NCBI GenBank assembly: GCA_914767715.1
Contig: OU612072.1
Span: 2,296,001 to 2,356,000 of the forward strand
Direction: 5' to 3'
Source: Membranipora membranacea
Taxonomy: Eukaryota > Bryozoa > Gymnolaemata > Cheilostomatida > Membraniporidae
Length of the DNA: 60,000 nucleotides
A model generated the notes under the pieces. It did no database searches, was not told the DNA's origin, and saw only the letters and a program-made list of their open reading frames with translations. Positions 36,901-47,800 of the stretch are shown here, in pieces (the first letter of the stretch is position 1; the number at the start of each line of letters is the position of its first letter). The translations under genes were made by a program, and so were the position numbers.

Positions 36901-39900
36901 TCAAATAATGACCCATTGACTGAAGATATAGTTGTTTATTGAGTAATGGGGTGGGGTTTTGACCTTCAGAAATGCATTCAATGAGACACTCATTAATTCA
37001 ACACACTTAAATCTAGTTAGAGTCTTATAAAGAAGAAGAGAGAACAAGTCCGGACTTGCCCGACAGGTGCAAATTCATGTGCTGTAAGCACCAGGCGAAG
37101 TGTTTTATGAGGTTAAGATATAGTATAGTCATATTGATTGAGGATTGGGGTGTGATATTGGGGTTTGGGGTTGGCAGCCTGAGGTATGCGAGCCAAATTT
37201 GGGGTTTTGGGGTCAGCTTTTGGGGTTTAGGGGTCAGGTTCGGGGTCAATATTTGGGGTTTGCAGTTCGCAGTTTGGGGTTTGCAGCCTACACTCTGGGG
37301 TTCACGGCCTACTTTCTGGGGTTTGGGGGTCATAAACGAGGGTTTGGTGTTTAGAAGTCAGTTTTTGGGGTTTGGGGGTCATTTTTTGGGGTTTGAGGGT
37401 CAATATTTGGGGTTTGCAGTTCGCACTTTGGGGTTTGCAGCTCACAGTTTGGGGATTGCAGCATGAATGAAGTTTTGGGTTTGCAGCTCACATTTTGGGG
37501 TTTTTAGCTCGAAGTTTTGGGTTAACAGCTGGCAGTATGGGGTTTTTGGGGTCAAGAGCGGATTCAGGGGTCAACAGTTGATGGCATGTTGCTCAACTAA
37601 CCCAGCACTCTTTTCCAACACATATCTTCTTAGTACCAATATTATTATGTTAACCTAGTTCATACAGGACAAGCCACCAGCCCACCCCCCCCCCCTCCTG
37701 CCCAACCATACCGGTGCCCACCAATGTCACCAACCCTTAAATGTTCCATAACCTACCCAGCCAGGTCACTGAATAATGTTTTTCCTTTGAAGTTGCTATA
37801 TTTACTGCAATCAGCTGATTGTGCAAATTGTCTGCTAGTGCTACTATTAGGTCCAACACCTCTATTTATTTCCCCATTGCTTTACATGCAAATTATGTTG
37901 ACTTCTCACCTCCAAAAGCCTGCTTCAGCTTCTTTCAATTCTTTAACCAGACCACTCAAAACGATGGTCTGCTTCTGCTCTGACATACTTGAGAGTATTG
38001 AAAGAAAAACGGTTGTCAAATTTTTTTGGCGCTCAATCAAACGGAGCAAGTGCATTTTTACAGGTTTTCCAGCCAATTTTGCCTCAACTGACTTGTCTGC
38101 ATAAAGCGCCCCAAATTGATTTTGCTAAAATTATTTAAAACCTCAAATCACCAAAATTTCAATTGCAAATACAACAGGCAACATTTTCATGCCTCAATAT
38201 TACTGACTGCAGTACTATCAACTTGCCTGGGTCCTGATTTGTCTTCAGCATACTAGTCATTTTATTTTGGAGGATGGGTGCAACAAGTTGACCTTAACCT
38301 AATTACAGGTGTATTACCGATTGCTTCCAATTCTCTCTTTATAGTTTCTAACGGAGGATGTTTTTGATTTTTTTTGCAGGCTATTTTCAAGGAGTCCGCT
38401 ATGAAACATAAGTTCTACCAGTATGATGGGCCTCCTGGAGAATTCTGGGATACCGTGAACAATGTCGGATTGAGGTACTATTATTGTTATCTCACCGTTA
38501 CTCGCCACCATTTTTATGAGTAATACTAATGTATTACTCATAAACCCGTGGAAGCTTACCCAAAGACCAACACATGTTATAGTCAGGCAGTTACTTATGA
38601 TTAAGTTATGTGAGATTTGCGTCGTAAAAAAATTCAATGCTCTACTTGGCATGAATTATTGATGGTGGAAAAGTGCCTCCAATGAGGGAAGGTAACTCGC
38701 AAATCTGATTTTATCATAAGCAACTGCCTGACCATAAGTAAGAGATGAGATATGACAAAACAAACTGTAATGCTGTATGCTCATAGGTAAAAAATTGACA
38801 ATCGGATTCACATCCATGTTTTTATGTATCTTGTAAACCTTATCACTATAAGCTTTTGTACAATATTTTAGAAATCACTATATATGCTCTGTGTACGCCA
38901 CACAGATGATGGTAGAAAAGAAGTCAGGACTCATAGTCAATGTCTCATCTTTTGGTGGGGCTAAGTACCTCTTCAATGTGGCGTATGGAGTCGGCAAATG
39001 TGCAGTAAGTTTTTCTCTTTTCTTTACTTCTGGCATCTCTCATTCACTCTCCAGTCTGTATGCTTATAATTCTGTCATCACCACTGGCCAAAAATATGTG
39101 TAATAAACCTCCAGTCCTCGATGGTTTGTTGCATGCGAATCATGTTAACACAATACAATTGCAACTGCTCGTTGATAATAATATCCCGTGGTGGTTCTGT
39201 TTCGGCACGCCACCATTTTATTCCAAAACCAGGCCCAGACTCAGACGGGAGGACATGCTGGCTTCAATAGATAAAGTATGTTTCAATTTTATTGTTTTCG
39301 GCGTAGCCCCCCGTCGATCTAAAGCCCAATTAGTGCCTCATGTTAGCAGATTTAATTTTTAGTGTTGACATTTTTCCATGAGGAGGCTGGGTATAATTAT
39401 GATATACTCTGCAGGTATTTGTATATTCCGATTTTATATATATTATGATATAGGTAGACAGAATGACATCTGATATGGCTGTAGAACTTAAAGGTTCAGG
39501 AGTTAGCTGTATAACATTATATCCTGGACCTGTACTTACTGAAATGATTAATGATATGAGGGAAAAAAATGTAAGTTAAATTGTATAATTTTCATTATAA
39601 TTATTGTTTTCATTTTTCAATAGCTCCGATTAGTTTGGCTTGTTCATTAAATGATTCAAATTACTTCAAATGAGTCACACCAATAATAAAAATGGAAATC
39701 TCTGGTTTAATTTTAAGTATGGTTCCTGAGATAGAAAGCACACCTCTGTTTACTTCCCCATCACCTTACATGCAAACTATGTTGACTTTTCACCTTAATA
39801 GGCCTGCTTCAGAAAATTTCAATCTTCAAAATAGTTCACTCAAAATAAAGGTCTGTCTATACTCTTACATATTTGTGACATTGGTTGATTCAGTGTTCAG

Positions 39901-40958
39901 GTATTTTCCAGAGCACAGATAGATAAGACTGTTTTGTTCCCATTCTATTTTTCATCAACTGACCTGTATGCATTGAATGTCCCAAAATGATCATATGGCC
40001 TCAGGAACATGGCTGTATGTAACAGTATTTATTGTTTTTAATGTTGTAGCCAGAGATGCAGACTATGTTTGCTCAGAGTGAGACACCAGAATTCTCAGGA
40101 AAAGCCGTTGCTTCTTTGGCCGCTGGTGAGTTGTGAGAGTAATATTGCATATCTGATTTGTTATAAATGGGCTCACTGATAATATGATAAATAATTATTA
40201 TTGTTAAGACTGTACCGTCCTTATTTCAGTGGTACCATCTGTCCCGACTAACCTTGTAACTTGATTGTCATTCTGGAATCACATGGGATGTGAGAGAACT
40301 TGATATTTTAGCCTCGTCTGTGTCCCTCGTCTGTGTCCCCTCGTCTGTGTCCCCTTGTCTGTGTCCCCTCGTCTGTGTCCCTCGTCTGTGTCCCCTTGTC
40401 TGTGTCCCCTCTCTCATTACAGTATACTATCATATCCCAGTCTCGGCCATCTTACACATTTAAAACTCCTCCTGTCCTCTTTGTGCACTGGCAGTGACCC
40501 AGAGATAGCCTGAGAGCAATCACAGGCTAATGGGTAGAACGGGTATGGGGTAAGTGGTCAGGTAGTAAAAAACAGGCTAATGGCGTATTACCTTACTTAC
40601 ACAGATTCACTGGCTATGATATAACACTATTATTTCTCAGACTCGCTACTTTTAACAGCAGTAGGAATATAAGAATCACCACTCTTCTTATTTCAGATCC
40701 ACAAGTAGACAGTAAGAGTGGTTCTGTCTGTTTGTCTGCTGAGTTAGCTCTAGAGTACGGATTTAAGGATATTAACGGTAAGTGTTGATCACACAATGAT
40801 ATGTCAATCTCTACTACAAGTGAGATTACCTGCAGGTCTGTTAACTGAATGCCTCTAGGTAGATAATATATGTAAGTTATTTTTCATTCTTTTTAATTAT
40901 AGGAACACAGCCTCCATCGTTCAGAGAACATATGAAGTCATCACCACCTTCATCATAA
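33969..40958 (+). CDS. DHRS1: DHRS1-type short-chain dehydrogenase/reductase, copy B
   Basis: Eight coding exons: 33969-34074, 35289-35491, 38380-38474, 38872-39004, 39454-39570, 40050-40125, 40697-40777 and 40903-40958, giving 288 residues. Exons 1-7 have exactly the same lengths as in copy A (106, 203, 95, 133, 117, 76 and 81 bp) with identical phases; exon 8 is one codon longer. The same catalytic motifs are intact ([27 protein letters not shown]). Differences cluster in exon 3 ([11 protein letters not shown] for AIGKETDLKHK), exon 5 ([11 protein letters not shown] for TEKVAAMAEGN), exon 6 and the C-terminus. Introns are larger than in copy A because of insertions: a foldback element in intron 1 and a 1.8-kb duplicated block in intron 2. 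The gene looks functional and may have changed substrate or expression. Confidence 0.92.
34447..34822. mobile_element. Foldback MITE family F, intact copy
   Basis: About 376 bp in DHRS1-B intron 1 with arms of about 170 bp in inverted orientation. The ends are AAGTGTTTAGGAAAGC and GCTTTTCTAAACACTT. The inner arms contain a perfect inverted pair, AGTATGTTATCTCCCCTGT against ACAGGGGAGATAACATACT. Arm landmarks such as CCACTGTTC, TATCAAAG and CATTATTGAATGAT occur on both sides. No transposase is present. A second, interrupted copy is in the cadherin gene. Confidence 0.8.
36066..36534. repeat. 469-bp perfect direct repeat, left copy
   Basis: This block and 37850-38318 agree at every base I compared, 1784 bp apart, both in intron 2 of DHRS1-B. 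It starts GGTCCAACACC and ends GTGTATTACC. It lacks TG...CA ends, and no primer-binding site or polypurine tract flanks it, so it is not an obvious LTR. The open frame it contains lacks coding signs. Confidence 0.9.
37130..37565. repeat. G-rich TTGGGGTTT minisatellite
   Basis: On plus, GGGG runs separated by T-rich spacers repeat some 20-25 times in units of about 20-35 bp (core TTTGGGGTTTGCAGTTCGCA or TTTGGGGTTTGGGGGTCA). Many neighbouring GGGG runs are close enough to form G-quadruplexes. Frames on both strands stay open only because of the repeats. It lies between the two 469-bp repeats. Confidence 0.9.
37850..38318. repeat. 469-bp perfect direct repeat, right copy
   Basis: Partner of 36066-36534. 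It ends 61 bp before DHRS1-B exon 3, so sequence close to that acceptor is duplicated. The pair could mark a recent tandem duplication of 1784 bp with a truncated second unit, or an assembly artefact. Confidence 0.9.
39735..39930. repeat. Diverged third copy of the start of the 469-bp repeat
   Basis: ACACCTCTGTTTACTTCCCC, CTTACATGCAAACTATGTTG and GGCCTGCTTCAG follow the start of the 469-bp block with scattered differences. This shows that the block contains an older interspersed repeat. Confidence 0.65.
40314..40413. repeat. 15-bp minisatellite in DHRS1-B intron 6
   Basis: Seven or so near-identical copies of CTCGTCTGTGTCCCC, some a base shorter. Confidence 0.9.
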
Positions 40959-42234
40959 TTAGCACGGGGTATTCCACCAGTTTTACCACCAGATGTACGA
41001 CGTGTTGAATTACGAGTTATACCACGGGGTATACCACCAGTTGTACCTGAGGTGTACGACCAGTTTTACCATTTTTTGAATTAAGAGTTATACCGCAAGA
41101 TGTACGATGAGTTTTACTTGATATCTGATCCCTGTATGCAAGGTTAACTCAGTGATTCAGTCAACTATTTATCGTGTTCTATGACTTATGGTGTAAATTT
41201 ACTGAAGTTTATATTCTCTTCTATGGTCGTATTTTTGATGCCATTAAAAATTTGACCAGTGTTACTGCTTAGAATGACACAGATATGATTTTACTGCTTT
41301 ATGGCAACACAGATATGATTCAAGCTGTCGGTCTGCACTAAGACTACAAACTTGACAATGATGATCCGCAGTCTTGAAATCTTTTCCAAACTTCCCTCAG
41401 TCAAAAGGTTGTCCTCTGTTCACGTGCACTGTGAGGAACAATGATATCTCTCGGAGAACAGCTCGATAGATTGTCTACGCTCTTCCCCCTGCCACCCACA
41501 ATATACAAGTTTTTCTCAAAAAAGAAATTCTTTTAGAGGGATAATTACTAGTATGTTGTCTTCTTTTTGTAAAAGAAAAGACAATCCTAATACTCACTTC
41601 AAAAATGTTCTTAATTTGACAACTGGTATAATATTCCTATTGGCTGTCGGTGAAAGATTTCATATCTCGAGTGAGTTTGATATTCTTATTAAGGTTTTGG
41701 ATGTTTTGAAACCATTCATCACTTTTTGATAACTTTCCCTTTTGCTGGCGGCATTTTTTGCAATTACCTGCATTTTGTGCAATTTTATCGAAGGTATATT
41801 ATAAGGTACCATAAGGTATACCATTGCAATCAGCATGAAAAAAATCTGCCAGAGATAATTGTCAAACCCAATCCACCACCATCGGTAAAGTGGAAATGAG
41901 ATATATATACACTATTTTATTTGGCAGACAAAATCATCCTGGAGGTTTTCCATAACATGCCAAAGAAATGAAGAAAGTGAAAAAAATGATGACGTTGTTT
42001 TTAGGATTGATTGGTATACTATATCAAAATGTCCTCACATAGTTTGCAAAATATGTGTAGAGAAAATCAAAATAGTGAATTAAACAGAACTTATGCCTAG
42101 CTTCTAGATGGTCAAGATAACTATGTCAGAGATGTGATCCTGTTTATACATGCATGGTAAAGATGGTTCAGCGATCATTAATTTAAAAACAATGAGAGGG
42201 ACTAAAAAACAAAACGATGAATGAATAAATGGAT
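40959..42234. other. 3'UTR of DHRS1-B and intergenic region
   Basis: The first 150 bp hold an expanded array of imperfect repeats (GTTTTACCACCAG, GAGTTATACCACG, GATGTACGAC types) matching a shorter array after copy A. The remainder is AT-rich without a supported gene. Confidence 0.55.
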
Positions 42235-42720
42235 ATAAACTTTATTACTACTGATCAATGTACTAAGGCACCACTAATGGTCGTGTTTACAATAAGTGAA
42301 AAGTGTTGAAAAATAATGTGGTCAGTCAATGAGTAAAAAGAAAAAAATTGAATACTGGTAATCGCAACTGTGTTACAAACAGAGATTTAGAGCCGAGATT
42401 GATGTTTGTACTCGTCACCATACGGTCAGGTAAACGCTTGCTATGTTTGTTGAGAGTAGAGCGCAGTGGTGGTATTAGGTGATGCAGACGATGATGTTTG
42501 TCGGCCTCTACTATACGAGCGTATTTTTGGCATCGCATGTTTATATGGGCTTGAATAGGCATGATTCCAGAAAGGTGGCATTGTTCAGCTTACGATTTGG
42601 TATCAGGGTGTGTGATGCAAAGGCACCGGTTTTGATGATGCTCAGGCTTATCGCGTGCATACTGAGGAGGGAATGTGTACCACGCAGGGCTGTCATAGCT
42701 CAGAATTGATAGAATCCTGC
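42235..42720 (-). mobile_element. LINE ORF2 C-terminal fragment
   Basis: On minus the sequence reads like the end of a non-LTR ORF2 (PPQYARDKPEHHQNRCL, ITHPDTKS, a stop, then GIMPIQAHINMRCQKYARI and LNKHSKRLPDRM), followed by about 90 bp of A-rich 3' sequence. It is degraded by a stop and truncated. Confidence 0.6.
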
Positions 42721-43800
42721 TGTGATAAAACCAGACCGAGCATGCTACTTTTCACGCCATGCCTCTTCAGTGTCATTAGGGTATGTGGGTACATCTGGCA
42801 ATATTTAAGACCATGAGTAGTGGTTGTTGATAGACATTAGTAATCATGAAAAACATTAGTAGTAATGAATTGTTGCTGACAATAAAAGTATATATATGCC
42901 AAGGGTATGATGACCTTTCTCATTCTGTCATTTTGCAGTAGTATATAATTATAATATTCGGTTTTTGCAGAGAACCTTGTTCAGATTGTGCAGAAGCTTA
43001 CCATCATAGCTGCTAGGGTTGCCCAAAATAATTAGCCTGATATATAGTTCTTAACAAACAGACAGAAATATGATGGTTCAAATTTTGCACTTATACCATG
43101 GCTGTCTGGATTATGTTTGAGTACAGAATTGAATCGTTGGGAGGATACATATGTATAGGAAATTCGATTTACAGAAAACTATGTGTTACTTGCATCACTA
43201 AAAATAACTAAACTCAATGCATTGTTGTGCTAAGATGTTATAGATTATAGATTTGCAATTTGACAACCTACTGCTCATAGGACCTATTGATTTGTCTTTA
43301 TAGTGCTAACTCATGAATCATGATAGCATATCCCTGTAGGAATCAATTAATAAATATCTACAGTGTCCTCACTCTTACTGTCCTTACTGTCCTTACTCCA
43401 AACTCAACTCTTATCACCGTGTGACCAATCATCCTCAGTGTGAGATGAATTCGAGTACCAAAATGGTCGGAATTAGGCTCGAAAATACCAGCAATGGAAT
43501 CGACGAAAATAAGATTCAAATAAGCTTGGGGATCAGGCACCTGTGCTGTCAGTCTGTTCTTTAACAATCTACAATCAACAGTAGTACCTTGGTGGCATTC
43601 CTATTCTGGAGAATTGCTCTCGTTCAACAGCCAGTCTTTATCTCTGTATAACTCTGGGGACTTGCCTTAGCATTCCCTACACAGTGACGTAGCTAGATGT
43701 TTCAAGTTTTCTCCACACAGCAGAAGGAAGCATATTTCCAAGCTCAAAATAGTCACACTATTAATAACATGCCGCAGCTCTACTTGATGATGGCACCAAC

Positions 43801-44124
43801 CATGGGCGTATATTCCGAAAAATCTGACCCACCACTTTTCACCCCAGACACAACTCGCACGCGAAAATTTCGCGAACGTATTCGCAATATTTGACATGTT
43901 TATGGTTTTTCACCCATTAAATCCAATTTATACCCAGAAATGGGTGTTTTGTATGGAAAAAGCTGGAAAAAAAACCCTTAGAAGATGGTTTAAGGATGAA
44001 AATTCAAAAATAAAAATAAAAAAAATAATTTGTTTCAAAAAAAAAAGTTTTTTATTAATTTCTTTTTTAATTCTAATTGAACCCATGACTTGTCGTGAGT
44101 CGTGGGTAGTAATATACGCCCATG
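43801..44124. mobile_element. hAT-like MITE with perfect TIRs and 8-bp target duplication
   Basis: A 324-bp element bounded by perfect 14-bp terminal inverted repeats, CATGGGCGTATATT (43801-43814) and AATATACGCCCATG (44111-44124). It is flanked by the 8-bp direct repeat GCACCAAC at 43793-43800 and 44125-44132. An 8-bp TSD with CA...TG ends fits the hAT superfamily. It has no transposase, so it is non-autonomous. The interior is A/T-rich with a poly(A)-like stretch. Confidence 0.9.
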
Positions 44125-44204
44125 GCACCAACAATGTTGTGTATTGTCTGGCAGCAAGACAATAAGTAAGAAGTGACACATGAACCTGATACCTCACAAT
44201 AAAT

Positions 44205-44800
44205 TGAGTGGAATTATATTTTATTGTTTTGGTAGATGTAACAAATTATAAGAACAAACATGGAATGAAGTAAGAAAGTTAACAGTTTGGGTTTGATTGT
44301 ATGAGTATTCTGCAATAATACTATTCTACAATAATGCTTTTCTGCAATAATTCTACTATTTCGACAATTAATTCAAAATACATTGTGAGATAGAATATTC
44401 TGTTATTTTGTTAGGTGTAACAAATAATAAGAACAAACATGAGATTAAGGTTCACAGTTTGAGTTTGATTGTAGGAGTCTATTCTGCAATAATACTTTTG
44501 TGCAATAATTCTACAATAATCCAACTAATTCTACATTAAATTCACAGTAAACTGCAGGACATAATATTCTATTATTTCGGTAGATTTAACATAAAAATGA
44601 GAACAAACATGATATTCGCAGTTTGGGTTTGATTGTATGGGACTAATCTACAATAATACTATTCTGCAATAATTCTACAATAATTCTACAATAATTTTCA
44701 CTATTTTCCAAACAAATCAATTATAATTCTACATTAATTCTACAATAATTTTTACTATTTCTCCAATAATTATACTATAAATCTACAGTGATTCTACAAT
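44205..44800. repeat. Tandem repeat of about 170-180 bp, three copies, downstream of the cadherin gene
   Basis: The landmark GAACAAACATG recurs at 44252, 44431 and 44601 (spacing 179 and 170 bp), each followed by CAGTTTGRGTTTGATTGTA and then a run of 11-bp units like ATTCTACAATA. It ends about 60 bp before the stop codon of the minus-strand cadherin gene, so it would lie in that gene's 3'UTR or just downstream. Confidence 0.8.
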
Positions 44801-44863
44801 AACACTTATTTGCAATGATAATGAGTCCATTCTGCATATGATACAACGCTGCTGATGGTAAAT

Positions 44864-47800
44864 CTATCTTTGAGGTCTTACTGAAGAAGTAAATCTCTTT
44901 CTAAACTCAGATTGGTAAGTGATAATTAATACCACAGCCACAAACAAAAGTCCGCACAGAACTCCCAGGACGATCAGCACGGTGTTGCTCCCTGAATGAT
45001 AAAATGAATACAAACAATGAGATAACCTTGTTTTCTTTGAAGTGAGCTAAAGAAGTATGGGAGGTCGTTCAAATAGCGTGCAAAAAGTTGGTTGAGCCAA
45101 ATTTGTAACATTTACTTTTTTTCGAAAGCTTGGCTCTCTTGGTTTATCAATTAGGCAAAGTTTTGGGACTGAAACTTTTATTTTAGACCACCATACAAGT
45201 TCTATTCTCCCATGTGTTATCTTGGAGCAATGTCTAAAGTGTGCGGTGTAGTCTATAAAGCCTAAAAATGTGTGATGCGTAAATTAATCTAGTAAGAGTA
45301 GCCTTGAAATCTGAAGAACCACATTTCTTCGATCAACTGAGCCAAAGTTATAGAAAATATAGGAGGCTATACCTTTTTTCTTGGTAGGTTGAGTATCCTC
45401 GCTACTTTCCAAAGCTTTTGCAGCCACAGGTTCTATAAGTTCGTTTGTTCTGTCTCCAATATGGTCAACACTCCACTGCCTCACAACTGAAATGAACAGC
45501 AAAAAATTAGATTCTCCACATCTCAGGGATCAGAATACCTTCAACTAGCCAATCAGGGTTCGGAATGTTAAAAACAAGCCAATCAGGAATACAAGTACCC
45601 AAGTCTAGCCAATCAGGGATACAAGTACCCACGTCTAGCCAATCAGGGATAAGAGTACCCACGTCTAGCCAATCAGAGATTACAGTCCCTATGACTAGCC
45701 AATCAAGGATGAGGGTGCTAATGACTAGCCAGCTATTTGGTTGTGTCTCAAACCTTCATAAATAACAAACTCATTACCAGCAAAGTATTTTATAACAAGT
45801 TGTGTATTAAATGTTGAAAAGAGCAACTCAAGTCGATGCAAGGCCTAACGGCAAGGTGATGCCATTTACCTGTACTCCGCTTAACGGCGTCAGTAAGTTC
45901 GGCAGCAGATATAAACTCCTTTGTCTGATCAATGGCTGACATATCATCTGTATCGTAATACCCATATATCCAAACTCTGGTGCTATAACCACAAATATTG
46001 GCCCAACAGTTATTATATCTATACCTGCATCGATACATATTAGATATTCCTGCCTGAATTTGTTATCTATCCTGTTTTGCTTCTCGAGTTGTCCAAAACC
46101 ATCCATTCAAAGCATGATAATGTCAAAATTAAGTCGATCTGTTTAAAAAAGCAACAAACAACCACTGTTCATTATCAAAGCAATTTCAAAGTAATGAAAC
46201 GAAAACACCTCAATTTTCTCGCGCAAAGTCATAATCGAATGATAAAACAGATTTGAAAGTGTGAAAACCGAGGGTATTGAAAGGTCTAGATCTCCCCTGC
46301 GACCGATAAACATCAAAATGATTATCCACTAACAGTATAGCAGTAAGCCTAGCCCTGGACAGCCTAGGACAGTTATAACCAGGTTGATATACAGTGTTGG
46401 TAAAAGGTAGTCTATTCAAAAGATATTTTGGTATCTGTCACAGGGGAGAGTCTCTGGACAAGCTGTGGTTAACCTGCGGCCTTCTTACCAGTGGGCCTAA
46501 TGGGTAATCCTTTGCTGCCTAATTGTGCCCTTATGCCTGTAAAAATTATTTCACATTAATTTTGATTCCCCTTTTGTAATGTGGAGAACCAAGTATGCAT
46601 AGCGCTCTGTAAGCACAAGATATTTCAAAGTAGTGGCCATTCTCTTTTTTGCATGTATCTAAGCTTCCCCAGCCACTCTACATAAAAACATCAAAACTGT
46701 ACTGGTGCCAATGAAAGTTTCAATTGGATCATATTGGATCATATTTATGCAAGCAAAAACTTAGAAGTTGAAAAATCTGGGATTTTGACTTGTGATAGAA
46801 CTGTTTCTGATCATTACGCTACCTTTGTAATATTAAAAGTTAGTAAAATAATAGGGCCTAGACGAAAACTCATACATTTCCGCAACTTTAAATCTATTGA
46901 TAACATTGCTTTCTTTAATCATGCTAAGTCATTGCCTTTTTTTACAACTTTGTTCTGATACATCTAGGAGCCTTGATGAGAGAATTGATTTATTTGATTC
47001 ACTCACCTCAAATCTATTGAACAATCATGCACCTATCATGACTAGGAGAATACGTCACCACAAAAATCCGTGGATGTATAGCTCACTGCTTCGATTGATA
47101 CGTTTAAAAAATCAGACATACAAATCCATTTTCAAATCTCCCAAAAACCAAAATATTCAACCTTCAACGTTAGATGACTTTAGAAAACTTAAAAGCTATA
47201 CACTAAATCAGATTAGAAAAGCCAAAAAGTATTATTACATTCATAAACTAAATGATTCTAAATCATCCTTCTACCAAACATGTGGAACTCTTTTGGGAAA
47301 AGTGGACAAGAAGAGTGAAATTGACTCTTTAGTGTTCAATAACACTTTAGTAACAGATGAAAAAGAGATCGCTAATACATTTAACACCTTCTTCACGTCA
47401 ATTTGCTCTCAACAGAAACTGGATGTCAAGGATGCATGTCAACATATGACGTATAATACTCCTCTAACCAAGTTTGAATTTACTAAAATTTCAACTGAAC
47501 AAGTACGTCGCAAACTTCTTTCAATGTCGCCAAAAAAGAGAGGAGGTGTTGAAAAAATTCCAACTTTTATATATCAAATCTTATCAAACATTATTGCTTT
47601 ACCTATAACAATTCTCATCAATGAAAGCTTTCTCACAAAAAGTTTTCCTAGTTCTTTAAAAAATGGCATTGGTTACACCTATCTTCAAGAAAGGTGACCA
47701 TACAAATCCCTCTAACTACAGACCAATTTCTTCACTGCCAATTATGTCTAAAATCTTTGAAACATTTATGAATGACCAACTGTCTACATTCCTTACAAGT

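Noticed and set aside
37025-37658. Open frames of up to 136 codons on both strands
   Set aside because: They exist only because the G-rich minisatellite keeps several frames open; the composition is repetitive and no domain is present.
36066-38318. LTR retrotransposon suggested by two identical 469-bp direct repeats
   Set aside because: The repeats lack TG...CA ends, no primer-binding site or polypurine tract borders them, no target duplication was seen, and the interior is a minisatellite without gag or pol.
45565-45765. Plus-strand frame with SQSGIQVP repeats
   Set aside because: Translation of the 30-bp minisatellite inside an intron.
45870-46106. Alternative reading frame of the membrane-proximal exon of the cadherin gene
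   Set aside because: The frame giving YRYNNCWANICGY...AVKRST is the one that keeps phase with both neighbouring exons, using the acceptor at 46026-46025.
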